NCBI GenBank assembly: GCA_963708725.1
Contig: CAVPTL010000020.1
Coordinates: 59,140-123,139 of the forward strand
From: CAVPTL01 sp963708725
GTDB lineage: Bacteria; Actinomycetota; Thermoleophilia; Gaiellales; JAICJC01
Length of the DNA stretch: 64,000 bases
Direction: 5' to 3'
In this document: positions 7,988 through 15,735 of the stretch, piece after piece
Numbering within the stretch: the stretch's first letter is position 1
How the letters are laid out: each line of letters begins with the position of its first letter
Notes under the pieces: generated by a model
Database searches by the model: none
Told to the model about the DNA's origin: nothing
Seen by the model: the letters and a program-made list of their open reading frames with translations, nothing else
Program-made: the position numbers and the translations under genes

Positions 7988-8947
7988 GTGCCCGAATCGA
8001 TCCCTCAGCGCAAGCGCCCCACCCTCAAGGATCTCGCGGAACTGACCGGCCTCTCGACCGCCGGGGCGCACTACGCGCTGAGAGGCGAGCGAGTGTCGCC
8101 CGAAACCACGGCGCGGGTGCGTGCCGAGGCACGTCGGATCGGGTTTCGGTCAGACCCGGTTGCGCGTGCGCTGCGCGGAGGCTCGACCGGCCTGATTGGC
8201 GTTGTCGGCGGGAGCCTGCACGACTACTGGCACCAGCACTTCGCGTCGGAGCTCGGTCGCGAGCTGCGCCGCGACGGCCGCCAGATGGTGCTCGCCGATG
8301 CCTCGGGCGACCATCGAACGCAGATCGAGGTGGCCACGAATCTGCTCGACCACCGCATCGACGGGCTGGTCGTGCTGCCGGTCGACGCGCTCTCCCCCGA
8401 TTGGCGTGACGTCGTGGAGCGGGTTTCGACGGTCGGCGTGGGAGCGGCGCTGCCGCCGCCGTCGGGCTCGGTGCGGTTTGGGACAGCGGCGGGGATCAGG
8501 CTGATGCTCGAACATCTGCGCGGTCTTGGCCACGCCCATGTGTTGGTGCTGACCCCCGGCGTCCATACCCTGCCCGCGCTTGAAGCGGTGACCGTCATCG
8601 AAACCGGCTTCTCGGCGGCCGACTCCACTCTCAGCGCGATCTCCGCCCTGTCGGTGTCCGACCCGCCAACCGCCGTATTCGCGCTGTCTGATGCCATTGC
8701 CTACGGGGTCTACGCCGCCTGCCGGGAGCTGGGTGTGCGCGTCGGCGAGGATGTGAGTGTCGCCGGGTTCGACGATCATCCGCTGTCCTCGCTGCTCGAT
8801 CCACCGTTGACGACGGTGGGTTGGGATACGCCGCGGGCGGCGGCCACGGCCGCCCAGATCCTGAACCGATCGCTCGACGGAGCACACCCGGCGTTGGTCG
8901 AGTTCCCGCCGACACTGGTGTTGCGTGGGTCGACCGGCCCTGCCTGA
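7988..8947 (+). CDS. LacI-family transcriptional regulator
   Basis: 319 residues from GTG 7988; an in-frame GTG at 7970 would add six residues. The N-terminal helix-turn-helix reads PTLKDLAELTGLSTAGAHYALRG, with the hinge at SDPVARALRGG. A periplasmic-binding-protein-like sensor domain follows (GLIGVVGGSLHDY, GLVVLPVD, GEDVSVAGFDDHPLSSLLDPPLTTV). It is somewhat short: the segment after the VLVLTPGV strand lacks about 15 residues normally forming a helix, yet the frame is intact. It is divergent from the amidohydrolase-dioxygenase-dehydrogenase-importer cluster, so it most likely represses that cluster until its small-molecule ligand appears. Confidence 0.9.
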   Translation: MPESIPQRKRPTLKDLAELTGLSTAGAHYALRGERVSPETTARVRAEARRIGFRSDPVARALRGGSTGLIGVVGGSLHDYWHQHFASELGRELRRDGRQMVLADASGDHRTQIEVATNLLDHRIDGLVVLPVDALSPDWRDVVERVSTVGVGAALPPPSGSVRFGTAAGIRLMLEHLRGLGHAHVLVLTPGVHTLPALEAVTVIETGFSAADSTLSAISALSVSDPPTAVFALSDAIAYGVYAACRELGVRVGEDVSVAGFDDHPLSSLLDPPLTTVGWDTPRAAATAAQILNRSLDGAHPALVEFPPTLVLRGSTGPA

Positions 8948-8960
8948 TACACCTCTGTCC

Positions 8961-9482
8961 GTGCGGCTGGAACTCGTCAAGGGCGACATCACCACCGAGA
9001 CGGTCGATGCGATCGTGAATGCCGCGAACGCCGGGCTGGCCGGCGGCGGCGGCGTCGATGGAGCGATTCATCGCGCCGGTGGGCCGACGATCATGGCGGA
9101 GTGCCGTCGCATCGGCGGGTGCCAGACCGGCGACGCTGTTGCCACCACCGCGGGCGACCTGGCGGCCCGGTATGTCATCCACGCCGTCGGGCCGGTGTGG
9201 CGCAATGGCCAAAGCGGAGAGCCCGAGCTGCTCGCATCGGCGTATCGCCGCGCCGTCGAGGTGGCCGGCGCACTCGGTTGCCGGTCGATCGCCGCACCCG
9301 CGATCTCGACGGGCGTCTACGGCTTTCCAGTGGCCCGCGCGGCGCCCGTGGCCATCGCTGCGGCCTGGGCGGCGGGAGGACGCGCGCCGGCGATCGAGTG
9401 CGTCCGGTTCGTGCTCTTCTCCGACGACGATCTGGAGACGTTCAGCGCAGCGGCCGGCGCGCTCGGGTTGCTATCGCAGTAG
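8961..9482 (+). CDS. Macro-domain protein, ADP-ribose-binding / O-acetyl-ADP-ribose deacetylase type
   Basis: About 173 residues from GTG 8961 (VRLELVKGDITTE); an in-frame GTG at 8925 would overlap the LacI gene. The macrodomain motifs are complete: VDAIVNAANAGLAGGGGVDGAIH, the RYVIHAVGPVW strand, and PAISTGVYGFPVARAA for phosphate binding. Relatives bind ADP-ribose and remove acetyl groups from O-acetyl-ADP-ribose or ADP-ribose from proteins. It follows the regulator in the same direction by 13 nt, and its 3' end overlaps the convergent histidine kinase gene by 12 nt. Confidence 0.92.
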   Translation: MRLELVKGDITTETVDAIVNAANAGLAGGGGVDGAIHRAGGPTIMAECRRIGGCQTGDAVATTAGDLAARYVIHAVGPVWRNGQSGEPELLASAYRRAVEVAGALGCRSIAAPAISTGVYGFPVARAAPVAIAAAWAAGGRAPAIECVRFVLFSDDDLETFSAAAGALGLLSQ

Positions 9483-10886
9483 CCGGCGGCGCTTGCGGGG
9501 CAGCGAGAGGGTGAAGGTCGACCCCTCCCCCGGTTCGCTGGTGACCGTGAGCCGTCCACCCAGGGCGGATGCAAGCTCGCGCGCGATCGAGAGTCCCAGG
9601 CCGGTGCCACCTTCACCGCGGCGGCTGTAGAACGGGTGGAACACCGCCTCGTGGTCGGCCGGTGAGATGCCCGGCCCGGTATCACTGACGGTGATCGCCG
9701 CGACGCCGCTCGAGGTGACACACGCGAGCCTCACGTTTCCGCCACGCGGAGTCCACCGAAACGCGTTGTCGAGCAGGTTGTTGACGATTTGCAAGACCCG
9801 GTCGCCGTCGGTGATCACGGTTGGAGCGGCGGCGGTGGTGGTGTCGAAAGTCACCTCATTCGCACGCGAGATCTCGCGGAAGCCTGCGGCTGCCTGTTCG
9901 AGCAGGGCCTCGAGCCCGACCTCTTCCTGGACGACCCGGAACTGGTGGGCTTCGAGCCGGGTGAGGTCGAGCAGGTCGTTGACGAGCCGCTCCAGCCGGC
10001 GTACCTCCTCGTTGACCGCGGCCAGCGAATCGTCCATGTCTTCGGGCTCGACCACGCCTTCGGAAACCGCCTGGACGTGGCCGGAGATGGCGGTCAGCGG
10101 CGTACGCAGCTCGTGGGTGACGCGCATCAGGAAATTGCGCTCCAGCTCGTCGATCTCGCGCAGACGGTCGACCATCCCCTGGAACCTGGTGGCGAGGGCA
10201 CCCAGCTCGTCGTCGGAGGTGTTCTCGGTGACGACGTTCACGTCAAGGTCGCCGCGGGCGACCCGATCGGCCGCGGTGCCGATCACGGTCAGCGGCCGGG
10301 TGATGCGGCGCGAGACGAACGTCGCCAGCACGAAGGCGACGAGCAAGCCGATCACGGTGCCGATGGTGACCAGCCCGATCACGTTCTTCCACGCGTTGTT
10401 GACGTCGGTCAGGGGCTTGGCCAGGATCACGATGCCGGTGTTCCCGTGCATGCTCACGGGGGCGGCCACACCGATCAGCTTCGGTCCGTTCTTGTCGCCC
10501 AGTGCCCTGAACTGCACCACCTTGCTCTGATCGTGCTGGAGCGTGGTCACGATCTTGGTCGGCACGTTGCCCTCTGTCGGATTCTGCGTCAGCGGCGTTT
10601 CGGGGAACATCCGCGGGCCGACGTAGTACAGGTGAGCGGCCGTCGCGTTCTCGAAGTCGCTGGGGCTTACGATCGCGAGTGTCACGTTGCCGTTGCTGTA
10701 GAACTGGTTGATCGTGTGGTTGTAATAGTGGGCGACGCCCTGTACCTGCATCCGCAGCGTGTTGACGGTCTGATCCCTGCTGTACGACTGGTACAGGCTG
10801 ACGACGACCGCGCCGGCGATCACCGTCGCGAGCAGCAGCGTGCCGACGAACAGGAAGGCGAGTCGAGCTCTAAGTGACCGCAGCAT
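9471..10886 (-). CDS. Membrane sensor histidine kinase
   Basis: 471 residues from ATG 10886, which overlaps the response-regulator stop by 17 nt. Order: first membrane helix (ARLAFLFVGTLLLATVIAG); an extracytoplasmic sensor of about 140 residues; second helix (VIGLVTIGTVIGLLVAFVLA); HAMP linker; dimerisation/phosphoacceptor box FLMRVTHELRTPLTAISG with the conserved His; and the ATP-binding domain with N box NNLLDNAFRW, DTGPGI and GTGLGLSIA. It would autophosphorylate in response to an external signal and pass the phosphate to the regulator encoded just upstream. No recognised ligand motif is seen in the sensor domain. Confidence 0.94.
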   Translation of the reverse strand: MLRSLRARLAFLFVGTLLLATVIAGAVVVSLYQSYSRDQTVNTLRMQVQGVAHYYNHTINQFYSNGNVTLAIVSPSDFENATAAHLYYVGPRMFPETPLTQNPTEGNVPTKIVTTLQHDQSKVVQFRALGDKNGPKLIGVAAPVSMHGNTGIVILAKPLTDVNNAWKNVIGLVTIGTVIGLLVAFVLATFVSRRITRPLTVIGTAADRVARGDLDVNVVTENTSDDELGALATRFQGMVDRLREIDELERNFLMRVTHELRTPLTAISGHVQAVSEGVVEPEDMDDSLAAVNEEVRRLERLVNDLLDLTRLEAHQFRVVQEEVGLEALLEQAAAGFREISRANEVTFDTTTAAAPTVITDGDRVLQIVNNLLDNAFRWTPRGGNVRLACVTSSGVAAITVSDTGPGISPADHEAVFHPFYSRRGEGGTGLGLSIARELASALGGRLTVTSEPGEGSTFTLSLPRKRRRLLR

Positions 10887-11559
10887 CGTCAGCGACCTTG
10901 TATCCGACGCCCCAGACGGTGGCAACCGGACAATCGTCGCCGAGCTTGCGCCGAAGCTGGCGCACGTGCACATCAACCGTGCGGGTGTCACCGGCAAACG
11001 TGTAGCCCCACACCCTCTCGAGCAGCTGGTCTCGGGTCAGCACCAGGCCGCGGTGGTCGAGCAGTTCCCACAGGAGGTCGAACTCTTTGGGTGCCAGCTG
11101 CACCTGCTCACCGCGCACCGTGACCTCGCGCCGGCCGGCGTCGATTCGCACGTGGCCGTGCTCCATCGCCGCTTCCTGGGGACGCCGCGACGTGGTCGCC
11201 GAGCGCCGCAGGATCGTCTTGATCCGCGCCACCAGCTCGCGCGGGTTGAACGGCTTGGTGAGGTAGTCGTCGGCACCGACCTCGAGGCCGACGATCTTGT
11301 CGACATCGTCATCGCGGGCGGTGAGCATCAGGATCGGGACGTCCGAGCTCGAGCGAATCTGGCGGCAGATCTCGAGGCCGTCCATGTCGGGCAGCATCAG
11401 ATCGAGCACCATCAGGTCAGGCTTGGTGCTCTCGAACTTGGCAAGCGCTTCAGCCCCATCCCGGGCGATATCGACGGAATAGCGTTCTTTTTTCAGATAC
11501 ATCGAAACGAACGAGGCGATGTTGCGCTCGTCCTCGACGATCAGGATCTTTTCCGCCAA
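10870..11559 (-). CDS. OmpR/PhoB-family response regulator
   Basis: 229 residues starting with TTG at 11559 (AEKILIVEDERNIASFV). The receiver domain shows the acidic pair ED, the phosphorylated Asp in LMVLDLMLPDMDG, and the Thr and Lys positions in MLTARDD and YLTKPFNPREL. The C-terminal winged helix is visible as ELLWELLDHRG-type recognition and RTVDVHVRQLRRKLG. It is cotranscribed with its kinase (17 nt overlap) and preceded by the small secreted protein gene with a 3 nt gap. Three 11-bp direct repeats upstream of that first gene are a probable binding site for this protein. Confidence 0.95.
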   Translation of the reverse strand: MAEKILIVEDERNIASFVSMYLKKERYSVDIARDGAEALAKFESTKPDLMVLDLMLPDMDGLEICRQIRSSSDVPILMLTARDDDVDKIVGLEVGADDYLTKPFNPRELVARIKTILRRSATTSRRPQEAAMEHGHVRIDAGRREVTVRGEQVQLAPKEFDLLWELLDHRGLVLTRDQLLERVWGYTFAGDTRTVDVHVRQLRRKLGDDCPVATVWGVGYKVADDAAVT

Positions 11560-11562
11560 GGT

Positions 11563-12018
11563 TTACCACCGGATTGCAAGCGAGTGATTAGAGGACTGGG
11601 CCCATTTCCGCGTTGGGCCGTTGTTGACAGTGTAGACGCCTGTCCCCTTGAGAGTGACGCTCGCTCGCGCCGTCGAACCGAAGTTCGAGGTGGTACCGGT
11701 GATTTGCAACCAGAAGCTGCCGCTGTACTGCACGCACATCTTCGTACCCTTGTACACCGTCGCCTTGAGGCTCGAGTCCCAGTGCCGGGAAGACCATCCC
11801 GTCACCTTGTGGTTTCCGCCGCGCACGGCGATCGAGCCCGACTTGACGCTGGCGTAACTCGAGCCGGCGCTGGAGGTCTCGGTGATCGTCCCTGAGCCCT
11901 GGGCCCAGACGTATCCGCAGTGGCTGCAGGCCGGATGGGCGCTGGTGGAGGCCGACGCAACCGTCGTTGCCACCCCGAACACCACGATCGCGACCATGAC
12001 CCCCAGAACCCTTTGCAT
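11563..12018 (-). CDS. Small secreted protein of unknown function with a CxxC pair
   Basis: 151 residues. The N-terminus is a signal peptide (basic start, hydrophobic LGVMVAIVVFGVATTVASA, cleavage near ASA-ST). The mature part of about 125 residues begins with PACSHCGYVWAQGSG and is rich in Ser, Thr, Gly and beta-forming stretches (GSIAVRGGNHKVTGW, GTGVYTVNNGP), suggesting an all-beta extracytoplasmic domain. One more cysteine lies in KMCVQYSG. I do not recognise a family. It is the first gene of the unit with the response regulator and kinase, so it could be a ligand, a modulator of the kinase or the main target. No Shine-Dalgarno site is seen; TTTACT seven bases upstream fits a leaderless start. 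Confidence 0.7.
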   Translation of the reverse strand: MQRVLGVMVAIVVFGVATTVASASTSAHPACSHCGYVWAQGSGTITETSSAGSSYASVKSGSIAVRGGNHKVTGWSSRHWDSSLKATVYKGTKMCVQYSGSFWLQITGTTSNFGSTARASVTLKGTGVYTVNNGPTRKWAQSSNHSLAIRW

Positions 12019-12025
12019 ACATCTC

Positions 12026-12031
12026 AGTAAA
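12026..12031 (-). promoter_or_regulatory. Candidate -10 element of the secreted-protein/two-component operon
   Basis: The minus strand reads TTTACT at 12031-12026, seven bases before the ATG at 12018, so the transcript may begin at or very near the start codon. About 18 bases further upstream is the edge of a tandem 11-bp repeat that occupies the -35 position, as in promoters activated by PhoB-type regulators. Confidence 0.45.
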
Positions 12032-12049
12032 GGGAAGGACGTGCGATCC

Positions 12050-12082
12050 GTCTACACGGCGTCTGTAAGGCTTCTGTAAAGC
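12050..12082. promoter_or_regulatory. Three tandem 11-bp direct repeats, probable response-regulator binding site
   Basis: On the plus strand the units are GTCTACACGGC (12050-12060), GTCTGTAAGGC (12061-12071) and TTCTGTAAAGC (12072-12082). The shared core is TCTgtAa with a GC at the end, repeated at exactly 11 bp, one helical turn. OmpR/PhoB-family dimers bind such head-to-tail repeats. The array lies just upstream of the candidate -10 for the operon encoding such a regulator, so autoregulation is likely. Confidence 0.6.
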
Positions 12083-12107
12083 CGTTTCCGGGGCGGCGCC
12101 ACCCATC

Positions 12108-13637
12108 TCAGGTGGCGATGTCCACCGACCGGGATTCGCGGATGACAGTCACCTTGATCTGGCCGGGGTATTCGAGGTTGTCCTCGATCTCGCGGGCGAT
12201 CTCCTGGCTCATCAGTGCGGCGGTGTCGTCATCGATCTCCTCGGGCTTGACCATCACCCGGATCTCGCGACCGGCCTGCATCGCGTAGCAGCGCTCGACG
12301 CCCCGCTTGGACGTGGCGATCTCTTCGAGGGCTTCCAGCCGCTGGATATAGCCCTCGAGGCTCTCGCCGCGCCCGCCGGGCCGAGACGCAGAGACCGCGT
12401 CGGCGGCGATCACGAGCACCGCCTCGACAGTCTGGGGCTCGACGTCGTAGTGGTGAGCCTCGATCGCGTGGCACACGCTGGGGCTCTCGCGGTAGCGCTT
12501 GGCGAGCTGCGCGGAGATCACCGCGTGCGGCCCTTCGACCTCGTGTGTGACCGCTTTTCCGAGGTCGTGAAGCAGCGCCGCGCGCCGAGCGGTCTTCTGG
12601 CTCGCGCCCAGCTCGGCGGCCATGATCGCCGCCAGGTGGGCGCACTCGACCGAGTGTTTGAGCACGTTTTGGCCGTACGAGGTGCGGTAATGCAGCCGCC
12701 CCAGCACCTTGATCAGCTCGGGATGCAGCCCATGCACGTTGGCTTCCAGCGACGCCTGCTCACCGGCTTCGATCATCGTCTGCTCGATCTCGGCCTTGCA
12801 CTGGAGGTATGTCTCCTCGATCCGAGACGGGTGGATGCGGCCGTCGGCGATCAGGCTTTGGATCGTGAGCCGGGCGATCTCGCGGCGAACGCCGTCGAAG
12901 GCCGACAGCACCACCGCCTGGGGCGTGTCGTCGATGATGATGTCGACGCCGGTGAGGTTTTCGAGCGCGCGGATGTTTCGGCCCTCGCGGCCGATGATCC
13001 TGCCTTTGAGGTCGTCCGAGGGCAGCTGCACGACCGACACCGTGGTCTCGGCGGTATGCCCCGAGGCGATCCGCTGGATCGCGACCGACAGGATGTTCCG
13101 GGCGCGGCGGTCGGCTTCGAGCTTGGCTTCCTCCTCGACGGCGCGCACGAGCTTTGCCATCTGCTTTCGGCTGTTCTCTTCGGTGCGTTCGAGCAACTGG
13201 TCGCGTGCCTGGGCCGCGGTCATGTTTGAGACCCGTTCGAGCTCGGCGAGCTCGGCATCGCGGGTCAGCTTGAGCTCCTCCTGGAGCTGTTTGGCGTGGA
13301 CGTCGCGGTCGGTGATCGACTGTTCGCGGCGTGCCAGCTCCTCGGCTTTGGTTTCGGCGGCGGCGTCGCGAGCTGCGAGCCGCTCCTCGAGCTTGGCCAC
13401 TTCGGCGCGCCGGTCCGAGATCTCGCGCTCGCTTTCCGAGCGCTGGGCGAGGAGCTCTTCACGGGCGGTGACCCGAGCCTCCTTCATCTGGGCGTCGGCC
13501 TCACGGCTTGCGTCCTGGAGGATCCGGTCAGCTTCGCGTTGGGCATTGGCCAGCTTGCTGGCGCCCAAACGGGCGTGAACCACATAGCCGGCGACGATCC
13601 CAGCAACGAGCGCAAGTGGGATGAGAAGAGCGTCCAC
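12108..13637 (-). CDS. rny: Ribonuclease Y
   Basis: 509 residues from GTG 13637, which has AAGGAG six bases upstream. Order: an N-terminal membrane anchor (LLIPLALVAGIVAGYVV); a long coiled coil rich in Glu, Arg, Lys and Ala; a KH RNA-binding domain (GRIIGREGRNIRALENLTGVDIII); and the HD catalytic domain with HSVECAHLAAIMAAELG and ALLHDLGKAV providing the metal-binding His-Asp pair. RNase Y is a membrane-bound endonuclease that starts mRNA decay. In this window it coexists with RNase J and PNPase. An in-frame ATG at 13724 has no ribosome binding site. Confidence 0.96.
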   Translation of the reverse strand: MDALLIPLALVAGIVAGYVVHARLGASKLANAQREADRILQDASREADAQMKEARVTAREELLAQRSESEREISDRRAEVAKLEERLAARDAAAETKAEELARREQSITDRDVHAKQLQEELKLTRDAELAELERVSNMTAAQARDQLLERTEENSRKQMAKLVRAVEEEAKLEADRRARNILSVAIQRIASGHTAETTVSVVQLPSDDLKGRIIGREGRNIRALENLTGVDIIIDDTPQAVVLSAFDGVRREIARLTIQSLIADGRIHPSRIEETYLQCKAEIEQTMIEAGEQASLEANVHGLHPELIKVLGRLHYRTSYGQNVLKHSVECAHLAAIMAAELGASQKTARRAALLHDLGKAVTHEVEGPHAVISAQLAKRYRESPSVCHAIEAHHYDVEPQTVEAVLVIAADAVSASRPGGRGESLEGYIQRLEALEEIATSKRGVERCYAMQAGREIRVMVKPEEIDDDTAALMSQEIAREIEDNLEYPGQIKVTVIRESRSVDIAT

Positions 13638-13880
13638 CGCGTCTCCTTTTGAGTTGTTTGCCCCCGAAGCGGCGGGCTGGAAGTCAGAAAATTGCGCGTG
13701 TTCCCCGATGTAGCCCGGATCCACCGGTCACCGCTCGCATCGGCTCCGCGGGTGCGAAGCTGGGACACGAACCGTGACGAGCGACGCCGGGATAGCCCCC
13801 GACCCTGGTCGGGACAGCCTTCAACTCACCAAAGTTCACACTCGTAAACAATGGTACTCGTGCGGGAGGTCGCGGCGCAA
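13638..13880 (-). other. rny leader / recX downstream region, with a small hairpin
   Basis: This 243-base gap is the longest without a gene. On the minus strand it contains a 6-bp hairpin with a 4-base loop (CCCGAC / GTCGGG, 13798-13813) and other short dyads. No T tract follows, so an intrinsic terminator for recX is not convincing. If transcription starts near 13840, rny would have a leader of roughly 180-200 nt. I see no small ORF with coding character. Confidence 0.4.
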
Positions 13881-14489
13881 TCAGTCGAGTTCGAGGCGAA
13901 GCACCGTGGTGACGGTGTCGGCGTCGTATCCCCTGCGCTGGAGGTAGGCGGCAGCGCGTGAAATATCGGCCGGCGTGGTCGGAATCGCGCCGTAGCGCTT
14001 CAGGATCACAGCCTGCGCCCGGCTGCGTTCGGCATCGGGCTCGTGAGTGTTCGCATCGGCGGCCGACTGCTCGTTGATCTTCAGTCGGTCGAGATCGTGC
14101 TGGGTGCGGAGGTGTCCCATCCCCCGACTGCGAGTGCGGTCGGCGACCTCGGCAGCGAGGGCTCGGTCATCGATGAAACCCGCTCGCTCCAGTCGCTCGA
14201 CGATCTCGAGTGCCGACTCGTCGTCGACGTCCAACGCCGCCAGCCGTTCGACGAGTTCGGCTCGCGATCGGCCACGGCTGGCAATCAGCCTGAGCATCCG
14301 TTGCTCTGCCGAGTCGATGTGGGTGTACCGATCGAGCGCCGAGCGGGTCTCGGGGTCGATGAGGCTGCCGACCGAGAGTCCAAGGGTGAGCACTCTGCGC
14401 TCGTGCACCCGACGACGGTCGCCGTCTGAGAGACAGACGTCGACCATCGTCGAGTGTGAGCGAGATCGCCGGATGGCGGTGATCTCCAC
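13881..14489 (-). CDS. recX: Regulatory protein RecX
   Basis: 202 residues. RecX three-helix repeats are seen in SAEQRMLRLIASRGRSRAELVERLAA, GFIDDRALAAEVADRTRSRGMGHLRTQ, and the C-terminal RAAAYLQRRGYDADTVTTVL. RecX binds RecA filaments and limits their activity. The gene follows recA by 13 nt, the usual arrangement, so it shares the LexA-controlled recA promoter. Roughly the first 50 residues are less conserved and the start could be slightly different. Confidence 0.88.
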   Translation of the reverse strand: MEITAIRRSRSHSTMVDVCLSDGDRRRVHERRVLTLGLSVGSLIDPETRSALDRYTHIDSAEQRMLRLIASRGRSRAELVERLAALDVDDESALEIVERLERAGFIDDRALAAEVADRTRSRGMGHLRTQHDLDRLKINEQSAADANTHEPDAERSRAQAVILKRYGAIPTTPADISRAAAYLQRRGYDADTVTTVLRLELD

Positions 14490-14502
14490 GGCAGCCTGCC
14501 GG

Positions 14503-15603
14503 CTAGTTCGAGTTCTGGGTGCTCAACGCGTCTTCCGGCAGATCCGCCGACTCAGCCGTCTCCGGAGTGATGTCCATCGGTGGATTGTTGTTCACCCGCG
14601 GCTCGCGAATCGGCACGACGGTGTCGGGCATGGCCGCCTGGATGCCTTCGAGCACCTGGATGGTCACGTCGGGATGCTCGACCATGAACGCCTTGACGTT
14701 TGTGCGTCCCTGTCCCAGCCGCTCGTCGCCGAACGAGAAGTATGACCCGGCCTTCGTGATGACCTTCTTCTCCAGCGCCACGTCGAGCACCGAGCCTTCC
14801 CAGGAGATGCCCTCGCCGTAGGCGATATCGAACTCGGCCTGCTTGAACGGCGGTGAGACCTTGTTCTTGACGACCTTGACGCGACAGCGGTTCCCGACAG
14901 CCTCCGTGCCCTCCTTGAGGGTCTCGATCCGCCGGATGTCGAGCCTGACCGATGAGTAGAACTTGAGCGCACGACCGCCCGTTGTGGTCTCGGGAGAGCC
15001 GAACATCACACCGATCTTCTCGCGCAGCTGGTTGGTGAAGATGCAGATCGTTCCGGTGCGGTTGAGATTGCCGGCGATCTTGCGCAGCGCCTGGCTCATG
15101 AGCCGGGCCTGCAGTCCGACGTGGGAGTCTCCCATCTCACCCTCGATCTCGGCCCGCGGAACGAGCGCGGCGACCGAGTCGATCACCAGCACGTCCAGCG
15201 CGCCAGAGCGGATCAGCATCTCGGAGATCTCGAGTGCCTGCTCGCCGTTGTCGGGCTGCGACAGGAGCAGATCGTCGACGTTGACGCCGATACGGCGGGC
15301 ATAGCTTGGGTCCATCGCGTGCTCGGCGTCGATGAATGCCGCCAGGCCGCCTTTGCGTTGTGCCTCTGCGATGACGTGATAGCAGAGCGTCGTCTTGCCC
15401 GAAGACTCGGGACCAAACACCTCCACCACGCGGCCTCGCGGCAACCCGCCGATTCCGAGTGCGAGGTCGAGTGACAGCGCTCCGGTCGACACGACATCGA
15501 TGTCAACGGGCGAGGCATCGCCCATCTTCATGATCGCGCCCTTGCCGAACTGCCGCTCGATCTGGCTTACCGCCGCGTCCAGAGCCTCTTCTTTTTTCTC
15601 CAT
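14503..15603 (-). CDS. recA: Recombinase RecA
   Basis: 366 residues from ATG 15603 (MEKKEEALDAAVSQIERQFG); another ATG at 15609 lies two codons upstream, but AGGTGA is better spaced for 15603. Walker A GPESSGKTTL, Walker B DVLVIDSVAALVP, and the DNA-binding loops (GVMFGSPETTTGGRALKFYSSVRLD) are all intact; no intein interrupts it. RecA forms filaments on single-stranded DNA, drives strand exchange and stimulates LexA self-cleavage. The acidic, variable C-terminus is normal. A LexA box lies about 85 nt upstream. Confidence 0.98.
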   Translation of the reverse strand: MEKKEEALDAAVSQIERQFGKGAIMKMGDASPVDIDVVSTGALSLDLALGIGGLPRGRVVEVFGPESSGKTTLCYHVIAEAQRKGGLAAFIDAEHAMDPSYARRIGVNVDDLLLSQPDNGEQALEISEMLIRSGALDVLVIDSVAALVPRAEIEGEMGDSHVGLQARLMSQALRKIAGNLNRTGTICIFTNQLREKIGVMFGSPETTTGGRALKFYSSVRLDIRRIETLKEGTEAVGNRCRVKVVKNKVSPPFKQAEFDIAYGEGISWEGSVLDVALEKKVITKAGSYFSFGDERLGQGRTNVKAFMVEHPDVTIQVLEGIQAAMPDTVVPIREPRVNNNPPMDITPETAESADLPEDALSTQNSN

Positions 15604-15651
15604 CGTCATCACCTTCCTGGCCGCACTGTGCGCCGAAGCGCAGGGGGACAT

Positions 15652-15657
15652 AGTGTA
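15652..15657 (-). promoter_or_regulatory. Candidate recA -10 element
   Basis: The minus strand reads TACACT at 15657-15652. A TTGACG lies just downstream of the LexA box but 22 bases from this -10, longer than usual, so the exact promoter is uncertain. Confidence 0.35.
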
Positions 15658-15687
15658 GGCATCCGCTCCGACGGACTCTCGTCAAAA

Positions 15688-15703
15688 ACGAACACGCGTT
15701 CGA
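15688..15703. promoter_or_regulatory. LexA (SOS) box upstream of recA
   Basis: The 16-base site ACGAACACGCGTTCGA (plus strand) contains CGAAC-N4-GTTCG, a perfect dyad matching the actinobacterial/Gram-positive SOS box. It sits 85-100 nt before the recA start, upstream of or overlapping the promoter, as expected for LexA repression of recA-recX. Confidence 0.85.
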
Positions 15704-15735
15704 TGGAGAATCCTAGACGGCCGGTCGGACGCAGT

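Noticed and set aside
7988..8947. Internal frameshift in the LacI-family regulator
   Set aside because: The protein is about 15 residues short in the sensor domain, but both sides are in the same frame, so it is a deletion or natural variant.
13638..13880. Cyclic-di-AMP (ydaO-type) riboswitch before rny
   Set aside because: Some short GC-rich dyads recall it, but the conserved core could not be aligned by eye.
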